Assembly (NCBI GenBank): GCA_947683625.1
Contig: CANTUR010000649.1
Span: 1,178,001 to 1,242,000 of the forward strand
DNA length: 64,000 bases
Source of the DNA: Mallotus nudiflorus
Lineage: Eukaryota > Streptophyta > Magnoliopsida > Malpighiales > Euphorbiaceae
Reading direction: 5' to 3'
Made by a program: the position numbers and the translations under genes. The notes below the pieces were generated by a model that ran no database searches, had not been told where the DNA came from, and saw only the letters and a list, made by a program, of their open reading frames with translations. This document shows positions 55,889-64,000 of this stretch, in pieces (positions within the stretch are counted from its first letter, which is position 1; every line of letters begins with the position of its first letter).

Positions 55889-58800
55889 TATCATGACCCG
55901 AACCTGAGGGCACGTGACCGGCACTAGGGAATGGGTAAGCATAAGGCCCCCGAAACCCGTAGTAAGCCTAAAGGAAAAGAAAATAAAACCATTCATATTT
56001 TAAAATTTACTTTAAAACAGAACACATTATCAAACTGATTTTTCTCAGGATATAAAATTTCAACTGCTTAAATAATAATGTGCTTCAACATCTCATATTA
56101 TAAATTGAACTTAAATCTTATACATAAGCGTGGTTTACACAAATGAATTACATAATTATGTTTAAACCATACAAATCTTTAATACATATACTACTGCAAC
56201 AACCTAGATTAACACACAGTACAGCTTACAATGACCTATATAAAATAGCCGGTGAAGAAGAAACCCGGCGTGGAGGTAGTCTGAGGTCAAACTCCCAAGC
56301 TCCTGAGAAAAATAAATTGAGGGGAATCAGACCTCACTGAGTAAGTCAATAAAAAGAGCTGTACGGTTTGAAAACCTTTTTGAAAACTATATATGTTTAT
56401 AGCGAAAATAATTTAATATATATATTTATAACTTTTAAAAAATCTCGGTAGAACCCTAAACCCAACAATCTACATGGCCAACTGGGCCCACTTATTCTAA
56501 CTAGACTACCGATCCCCGAGAGCAAGGGCATCAACCGAGGCACCAAGCCGTAGCCATTCACTTAATCCAAATATATGGCACTGGCGGTCCCCGAGAGCTA
56601 AGGCATCAACCGAGGCACCCATCCCAGTCCATTATTGACTTTTCAATCATTGGCGATCCCCGAGAGCTAAGGCTTCTACCGAGGCACCCATCCCAGTTTA
56701 ACATTCACCAATCATATATATTACGGATCCATCTCTCAATCTCTACCATGTGCACAAAGTCCTGGTGAAGCCCACCAGGTAGCCCGTTCTACCAAAATTT
56801 CTCAAAATCGATTTTAAATAAATAAAATGCATATAAATCTTAAATAGCAACATTAAATTAAATAAACCATATAATCAATACTAAAATATGAGCGCATGCA
56901 TTTGTTAATTAAAACACACGCACATATCATTCTATCGACTTACAGGATGAATGCGAAGGCTGACGACCACGCGTCTGCCTCGGTCTCACAACTTCTGCTC
57001 CGATATGCTTTAAAAGAAAAATAATGAATCGACTTTTAAAATATGACTAAGGAATCAAAATCAGAAATCAACAAAATAATAAAATTCCAGATTGACTCGA
57101 GGAAAACTGGACGAGACTCGACAGACAGGATATAACCTAACTAACGGTAGAAATTTTATGAGTATCACGTTTTACGAGAAAATCTACTGAAATTTTGACA
57201 GAGTCTCCTCTGTAAAATGGACATCTCTCTACCAAAGGTTGAGCCAGACCTGCATAGAAAATGCACTTCCAATATACACAACCATTCACACTCGAGTCGG
57301 GCTCCTAAAACTACAATTTGCCCCGACCGAGATCACAATTCAATTATTCAAAAGTAAACAATTAAATTTGTATTCCATCCCCAACAATTATAATTATAAT
57401 TATTATCCAAAATAAAACCTTTGTATTGTATTATATGAATATATATATTGGAAATTGGACATTTAAGATTTTACACTACTTAGGAAATTATATCAATTAA
57501 TTTATAAAATTTATCTAAACCCTTTAAATATTAATAAACTAATTAAAATATATTTATATATCATACTTAGTGTAAAATTACATTTTTACCCCTAGAATAT
57601 ATAAATTACATAATGTGCTATATATACTAAAAATTTTCCTTAAAATTCTTTAATCATGCCAAAAATTTATTTTCTTAAAATAAACCTCCCCAATATAATT
57701 AAAATATTTGATCAACCAAAAATTTTCTCCCAAAAATTATTATTTAAACAAAAAATCAAATTTGGCATAAACTCAAATATAATTATAAAAATAGTATAAA
57801 AATCTCAAAAATTATAATTTGAGTTCTAAAATTTATAATATTCACTAATAACCTCAATTATTAAAATTCCATAATTTTTAACCATAATTTTCGAAATTAG
57901 CTTAATTATTAAATTTTGACATAAAGTATAGAAATTCCTAAAAATTGTATAATATTCTAAAAAATTTATTTTCTTTACCCTAAAATTTATATCAACTCAT
58001 AATAACACCAAAATACCAAATATTATTATTATTTATTATTTTTATAATTAATTCCCGAAAATTCCTAAAATATTATTAAAATATTCAAAAATTCACCAAA
58101 AATCAAAATAAATTCCAAAAATTATACAAAAAATCCTAAAGGTAGATTGAGCTACTAGGAATCACATTTGTAAAGGGAGTTTTCATTAATCAAGCTAGAT
58201 CAAGTTAAAAAAAAATTCAAAACCCTAGAGTTCACAAACTGAAAATCAACCAAAACTCAATCAATTCATAACCAAAGCTTAAACAAAGCTTAGAATGAGC
58301 CTCACCGGTGCAAGGGGAGGAGATTGGCACCGAAATGGAGGAAAATGGTGGCCGGACAAAGCTTGGGTGAGTTTGGAGCAAACTCTCGGCTTCTCTCTTC
58401 CAGCAGCTTCCGGCGGCTCTGCAGGTGACCGGAGGCGAGGGAGAAGGAAGAGGAAGCAGCAGACGACGGCTGGAGGTGGGCGAGGCACAGTGATGGTGGT
58501 GGTCGAGGGTGTCGCCCGGATGGGGGAGAGGGAGGAGCTTCGGCTCTGTTTTTCTTTTCCTTCAACTATATATATATATATATATATGTCTATACATACT
58601 CATACATATAATTAGATATACATAGATATTATATACATATATACACTTAACCTACTAATATACATACACATATAATATAATAATTAAACCCTACATCTAT
58701 ATTTATAAATATACATATATGCATATATTTATAAATATATATATTCATATATTTATTTGTTTATAGACATACATGTAGCTAATAACTTTAATATAATTTA

Positions 58801-58977
58801 AAATAACACTAATAGCGATAATGAAAATAATAATAATAATCACGATAATAACAATCATAAAATAAATAAATATAATATGATGGAAAAATAACAATTATAG
58901 TATAATTTGATAAAATAAAATAAATACATAAATAAAAAAATACCCCTATTTATTTAAGTAATATGTAGGGTATTACA
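55889..58977 (-). repeat. 5' LTR of the young element
   Basis: 3089 bp, the transcribed-side LTR. Its inner end reads TATCATGACCC on the plus strand, so the terminal CA is mutated to TA. It contains the candidate intron (56303-56943), three intron modules (about 56510-56690), the twin hairpin (57198-57243), a GC-richer block (58295-58560) and a short TA tract (58567-58587). Confidence 0.92.
57198..57243 (-). other. Twin hairpin, 5' LTR of the young element
   Basis: Hairpin 2 (57198-57213) is intact. Hairpin 1 (57227-57243) has one mismatch (GGTTGAG on the plus strand against CTCTACC), a change after insertion since the other LTR keeps the pair. Confidence 0.6.
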
Positions 58978-60471
58978 TAAAATTTCGACAAAACCTCCAT
59001 TGTAAAACTGATATCTCTTTACTAAAAAGTAGAGTCGGTCCTGCAAGGAAAATACACTCTGAATATAGAGATTCACACAACCCTCGGTTTGGATCCCAAA
59101 CTACAAAAATTCCCCAACCGAGGTCCACAATTCACCAAAATTCAAATAATACAATAAAATATATTAAAAATCAATAATTACAATAAATACCCTCAAAATA
59201 TCAAAATACAGTATATTTAATATTAAACACCAAAATAATTATTTTCCTAAATAATTAATTAAAATCCCAAATAATATTATAATATTATTAAAAATCCATT
59301 TTTCCAATAATTACGCAAATATTAATAAAAATTCATTTTATAAATCCAATTAACTTAATTAGCCCTATAATATAACAAAAAGCTATAAAAACTCATTTTA
59401 TTATCAAAATAATATATAATATATTATTTGAAAATAATTTTTGAAAATTAGTTTTATTTAGTTAAAAATAGTAAATAATTTGTAAAAATCATTTTTTATA
59501 TCAAATATTATAAAAATCAATTAAAAATAATATTTAACTAATTTTACAGCCAAATTACCAAATTAACCCTAACATTCAAAATTCACATAATATACTAATA
59601 ATACTCAAAAATTCAATAAAAATTATATAAATACACAAAAATTATTTTATCAATAGATTTTTCATTAATATCAACAAATACATATAATTAACAAATAATT
59701 TCTAACAAAACATATATATAACCATATTTTCCAAAATTAACATAAACCTAAAATAATTATAAAAATTACATAAAAATTATAAAATTATAAAATCAACTAT
59801 AAAATTAATAATAACTACTAATAACACTAAAAATCAAAATTTCATAATTTATATCATTAATTTACGAAAATTAATAAAATAATAATAAAATATTCAAAAA
59901 TTCACAAAAATTAAAATAATTCCCAAAAATCACACAAAAATTTAGGGATGAAGCCTAAGCTAGTGGGATCAACTTTTGTAAAGGATTTTTTCATGAATCA
60001 ACCTTTAACACCTAAAAAAAATTTCAAAAACCCTAAATGGCCGAATTCAAAAACACGCAAAACACCTTACCAAATCAAGTTTTCAAGTTAAAAGGAGCTT
60101 GAATTCACACTCGGAAATAATAAAGGAAGAAAACAAGACTGGAATCAAGAGAAATGGTGACCGAAATCAAAGGAAATGGAGGAGAATTCACTTTCGGCTT
60201 CTCACGGTTGCAGGAGCTGCTGCTGGTGCCGGGGAAGACAGGGACGGACGGGGGAGCTGTTGGATGGTGGTGAGGCACTTTGACGGTGAGGGGACGGTGT
60301 GGCAGCGACAGTGAGGGATGGTGGTGGGTGGTTTTAGGGAAGAAGAAGGAGAATATGTATGTGTTTTTTATTTTATACAAAAGTAATTATATGTATATAT
60401 ATATTATAGTATTATATTATAATATAAAGTAATAGTGTTAGAATAATATAGTCAAACTTAGGTATAGACAA

Positions 60472-60514
60472 CATATATATATATATATATATATACACAC
60501 ACTATATACATATA

Positions 60515-60591
<77 letters not shown>

Positions 60592-60595
60592 CACA
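60472..60595. repeat. Compound (TA)n-(AC)n-(AT)n microsatellite
   Basis: TA run (about 60474-60495), AC run (about 60512-60545) and AT run (60546-60589) at the promoter end of the split solo LTR, the same place as the TA tracts of the other LTRs. Confidence 0.93.
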
Positions 60596-60970
60596 TATTT
60601 ATCACACAAATAAAGTTAATAATAATAACCCTAATATATGTGTGCATGAGTATTTATAATAACACATAATATAATCATGTAATAATGCATTTTAATAATA
60701 ATAATAAAATAAACAACATCCTTTTAAAAATGGCCTTAGTACTTAAATAGGTTTATTAAAATAATTCTCAAAGTATTAAATATAATATAAATAAATTTCT
60801 AAAATAATAAGTTTTAAAATAAATATTTACGTAGGAATTATAATTAATTATATAATAATAAATATTAATCACAAGATAATAAAATAATCAAATATAACTT
60901 TGAATTTTATTAACACTGCATATCCTGTTTTAAATTAAAATAATTTAAAAACTAGGGTTATTACACTTCT

Positions 60971-61274
60971 GCCCCAGCTGTTTTATGAAAAATGTATATT
61001 TAAACTCTGATTTGTAATCTAGAAACTGTAGTAGTAATATTATTGAAGTAGTTGAGTGTTGTATCAGAGATTTTTGTATCCAAATGTTGTATGAGATATT
61101 TTTATTATGTATAATGATAAAGATTTATTTTTATATTATTTAAAGTTTTAATTCTAGTGTATTTTTATTTATTTATTGCATGCATTTTTATTTTTAAGGC
61201 TTGCTATGAGTTCTGGATTCGAAAGAATTCTTGTTCGCTAGCGCCAATCATGACTCTCGGTTTGGGTCGTGAAA
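60971..61274 (+). repeat. LTR copy C, last part
   Basis: Continues LTR copy C after the insertion. It holds CTTCTGCCCCAGC, then the family's end block with GGCTTGCTATGAGTTC and TTTGGGTCGTGAAA, where CA has become AA. Confidence 0.85.
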
Positions 61275-61278
61275 ACGT

Positions 61279-61290
61279 TGGTATCAGAGC
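61279..61290 (+). other. Primer-binding site of the outer element
   Basis: TGGTATCAGAGC, the initiator tRNA-Met complement, four bases after the LTR end, as in the young element. Confidence 0.92.
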
Positions 61291-62493
61291 CTTAGGTTAT
61301 TAGTGTTGTGGACCTAGGTTTTTATAGTTGCGTTTTCTTAAACTATTGTAGTTATTTAGGTTCGATCATGTCTTCGATAAGTTTTTCTTGATTTTGAGTT
61401 TTTGCGTAACCGTTAGGGAGTTTGTTTATTGTTTGTTTACTGTCTGTGATTATCTATTTTGCTTTTGTTCTTTTCTATTTTTGGTGAGTGCTGTCTCTCC
61501 ATCAGTCGATGAGACCGATGACGAAGAGTATTTTAAAGATGAGGTTCTACCCCATGTGTAGCTAGCTTGGCGTTGGGGTAGAGGTGGATCTAAAAGGCTA
61601 GATAATGGTCGTAAATAGGGGAACAATAGAATGAGGAGCTTGTGGCTCAATATTTGATGATGCTACCCATGCACCACAAGTTCCATAAGGTATAGAATCA
61701 ATACCTTCGATCGTTCAGCAGATGCAACCCCTATGTTAACAAAGAACTTAGGATATGTCAATTTTATGTATATTCCATGTTTTGAATCTTATTGATTTTC
61801 ACGTCTTTTTGGTGAGGTGAACGCAAACTGTTTTTACTATAGAGACAATATATATTGCTAAGCAGTCCTTTCAAATTGAAGTTGTGGTTCTAGTTTTAGC
61901 CCCTACTACACCTATTTAGTATAGGGATAAGTCAAAGGTAGCTATAACTTAAAGGCCATAGTAGTTATTGTAAGAGATATAGGCAGTCTTTGAACTTGAA
62001 CTTACAGCAATTGTGGCTGGTTTAGCTAAGGTTAATGAGGACAGGGTAGCACTTAACTAAGCTTGACATTTTTTTTTAGTATGCTTTGATGAAGGAATCA
62101 GAAGATGTTTAATGTGGATGCAATACTTTTGTACTCTTTGATGGTGAAGTTATCAATTTTGACTACAGTGTAAGATTGTTGAATGCAGTTAAACTAGTTT
62201 TATATGACTTCTGTGTCATGATGGGAGTTTAAAGAGTGATTTTTAAGATACTTCATTCCACCTTTAAGGAGGGATAGTTGCACATGGCAGTATTGCAGAA
62301 AGTAAAAGAAGAGTGGTTAGTTGAGAAGAATACCCATAAACTCTTCAATTTGTCGTGTCATGCGGTAGACATGATATTGTATAAGTGGAGTCCGATAGAA
62401 CTGTATGTTATAGGATTAAGTTCAGTATATTAGCATCTAAGCTGAGAACTGAAATTTAGAGAGTTATTCATGGATTTAGTCCTTATAGAGTAA
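61291..62493 (+). pseudogene. Decayed gag region of the outer element
   Basis: About 1.2 kb between PBS and protease, shorter than the 1.6 kb from PBS to the equivalent ILGMDW point in the young element. It shows GATGACGAAGAG and TGGGGTAGAGGTGGATC phrases where an acidic and Gly/Arg-rich gag start belongs. Otherwise stops and rearrangement prevent alignment. I see no zinc knuckle. Confidence 0.5.
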
Positions 62494-63342
62494 TTAATTT
62501 TATTGTGATCCTTGGTATGGATTGGTTGTCTCAACACTATGTCATTGTGGATTGTCGGAGTAAAAAGGTGATTTTTAGAATTCCAGATGAAGAAGAATTT
62601 AAGTTTGTGAGTGATAAGAGTTTTGCACCTCAGAATCTTATCTCTGCTATCATGGCTAGGAAGATGCTGAGGAAGGGATATTTGGCATTAGTCAGGGACA
62701 CTTCAGTGGAGAAGTTGTCACTCACAAATGTTCCTGTTGCCTATGAGTTTCCTGAGGAGTTGCCATATTTACCACCTCATGGAGAGATTGATTTTTGTAT
62801 AGATGTGGTTCAAGGCACTACTCCTATTTCGATGTCGCCCTGTAGAATGGCTCTTGCAGAGTTGAAAGAGTTGAAGGAATAGTTGTAAGAATTACTAGAT
62901 AAAGGTTTCATCAGACCCAGTATTTCTCCTTGGGGTGCATCAGTCCTGTTTATGAGGAAGAAGAATGGTACCCTAAGACTGTGCATAAATTATAGAGAGC
63001 TGAATAAGGTGATAGTAAAGAACAAGTATCCTCTCTCGAGGATAGATGATTTATTTGATCAGCTTCAGGGTGCATAGTTCTTTTCTAATATTGACTTAAG
63101 GTTGGGTTATCATCAGTTATGGATCAGTGAAGCCGATGTTCCTAAAACAGCATTCCGCGCTCGATATGGCCACTATGAGTTTTTAGTGATATCATTTGGG
63201 TTCACTAATGCACCAGTTGCTTTTATGGATCTAATGAACAGAGTATTCAGACCATTTGTGGATCAGTTTTTAGCAGTCTTCATTATGATATACTGGTGTA
63301 TTCGAAGAGTATGGAGGAACACGTGTATCACTTAAAGACTGT
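62494..63342 (+). pseudogene. Protease end and RT of the outer element, truncated
   Basis: Starts with ILGMDWLSQHYVIV (62505 on). NLISAIMARKMLRKG and the RT entry FCIDVVQGTTPISMSPCRM follow, then after two stops KGFIRPS and a stretch with YRELNKV. SFGFTNAPVAFMDLMNRVF precedes the catalytic site. There a small deletion near 63285 shifts the frame and destroys the DD motif. The sequence ends at 63342, where another LTR is inserted. It is closely related to the young element's pol. Confidence 0.88.
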
Positions 63343-64000
63343 TGTAGGTGGCGAGGTTTAGCACGCGCCCAAGTGTTTGGCGACCACGGCACTGTGCAGG
63401 CTCGAAGCCCACTAGGAAATACGATATAGGTCTTAAGCCTATTCGGAGATGGAGTCGCCACCTGGATAAAAGCCGGGACACACTGTACAACAACTAGATC
63501 CCACGGAGGTTCCTAGAAGCCGTCATTAGAGATCAAATTCAAAAACTGGGTATGAGCGTTTGAATGCTCACCCAACCTTGCGGTTGGCCTCCGTTTGTGT
63601 CTTGCATTTTATTAGCATTTAATTATTTAATTATTTCCTCATTTTCCACATGTAAAAAAAATGCCTTTGGATAATTGCCAAATTTTACAATCAAGTCCGA
63701 GTTTGCACATTAGGCCAATTTCATGCCTTTAAATCCTGACATTTAAAAGACACAGTAAATGAAATAAATAATAATTTACAACCATACATTCAAAATCAAA
63801 TGGGGAAAGGGATTAAGGATTACAATGCTTTTTAGCTAAATAAATGAAATAATATACAGAAAATAAACCAATAAAATAACATGAAAGCGGCAATGTACAA
63901 GGGATAACTAGTAAAAGTGATTACTCGATGACAATAATCATCAAGTAATTCCTACAAATAACATATGGTTAGCCCTTCCTTTCACAAAAAAAATAAAATC
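63343..64000 (+). mobile_element. LTR of a second gypsy family, inserted in the outer RT
   Basis: Begins TGTAGGTGGCGAGG right inside RT coding sequence and runs off the window. GGAGTCGCCACCTGG (about 63450) and GGGACAC phrases recur, in reverse, at 24420-24692. The short frame at 63270-63461 spans the junction and is spurious. The element's type beyond the LTR cannot be told. Confidence 0.65.

Larger units (their letters stand above)
47666..58977 (-). mobile_element. Nearly complete young Ty3/gypsy retrotransposon, chromovirus-like
   Basis: An 11.3-kb element with two LTRs (47666-50823 and 55889-58977), PBS, gag-pol (50889-55718) and PPT, flanked by a perfect TAAAA duplication (47661-47665 and 58978-58982). 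In the first 470 or so aligned bases I count about 10 differences between the LTRs, so insertion was fairly recent. Long LTRs, tRNA-Met priming and a chromodomain-like C-terminus suggest a Tekay/Del-type chromovirus. The polyprotein is interrupted by about a dozen stops, so the copy cannot move on its own. Confidence 0.93.
45924..60965 (-). mobile_element. Solo LTR, minus strand, split by the young element
   Basis: Starts TATCATGACCC and ends GGGTTATTACA, with a perfect CTTCT duplication at 45919-45923 and 60966-60970. The host, LTR copy C, continues on both sides. Its own sequence is 45924-47665 plus 58978-60965, about 3.7 kb. There is no internal gypsy region of its own, so it is a solo LTR. 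The gap is the insertion at 47666-58977. Confidence 0.9.
42763..63342 (+). mobile_element. Outer long-LTR Ty3/gypsy element, plus strand, heavily interrupted
   Basis: The 5' LTR (copy C) starts TGTAATTACC at 42763, breaks at 45923 and resumes at 60971, ending near 61274. A primer-binding site at 61279, a decayed gag zone and protease-RT sequence (62494-63342) follow. The break is filled by a solo LTR (45924-60965) that itself holds a full element. The RT is cut at 63343 by a further LTR. Any 3' LTR lies outside the window. Confidence 0.85.

Noticed and set aside
58295..58615. 106-codon open frame in the 5' LTR of the young element
   Set aside because: The mirror of the block at 50075-50449; conserved only because the LTRs are copies of each other.
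60438..60647. 69-codon frame with Ile-Tyr and Cys-Val runs
   Set aside because: A direct translation of the compound TA/AC microsatellite.

Overview
The window is nuclear DNA from a flowering plant, almost certainly a eudicot. It is very AT-rich, holds two intact intronless L-type lectin receptor kinase genes, and is otherwise mostly LTR retrotransposons inserted into one another. I see no rRNA, tRNA, CRISPR, or bacterial or organellar operon structure. I cannot name the species.

Layout. (1) 1-12.5 kb: a decayed Ty1/copia element on the minus strand, cut into three pieces by solo LTRs of a long-LTR Ty3/gypsy family. All three solo LTRs have perfect 5-bp target duplications (AGTAT, TCCAC, AATTC), and one sits inside another. 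(2) 12.5-23.8 kb: the only gene-bearing segment. It holds two tandem LecRK genes of the IX.1-like type (14398-16554 and 20393-22528, both minus). Each has a truncated LecRK relic upstream, so the duplicated unit is gene plus relic. (3) 24.4-40.7 kb: a degenerate Tat/Ogre-like Ty3/gypsy element on the plus strand. It shows a PBS, gag, protease with G-patch, RT, two RNase H-like stretches and integrase. A long 3' region carries an antisense, intron-containing plant mobile domain (PMD) gene and two tandem-repeat arrays. (4) 40.7-42.8 kb: a foldback element and unassigned AT-rich DNA. (5) 42.8-64 kb: a nest at least four levels deep. A plus-strand long-LTR gypsy element (42763 onward) holds a minus-strand solo LTR (TSD CTTCT). 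That solo LTR holds a nearly complete 11.3-kb minus-strand gypsy element (47666-58977, TSD TAAAA). The outer element's RT is cut at 63343 by an LTR of another family.

How the parts work. The LecRKs are plasma-membrane receptors with an extracellular legume-lectin domain, one membrane span and an RD-type Ser/Thr kinase. All retroelements are coding-dead. In the young element the stops look like single C:G to T:A changes, as expected of methylated, silenced DNA.

The observations most worth following are: the antisense PMD gene inside the Tat-like element, whose upstream region resembles an inverted copy of that element's own LTR promoter; a pair of small hairpins conserved in the gypsy LTRs, with a compensatory base-pair change; a conserved candidate intron in the same LTR leader, holding an iterated module of about 70 bp; and signs of gene conversion over the kinase half of the two LecRKs.
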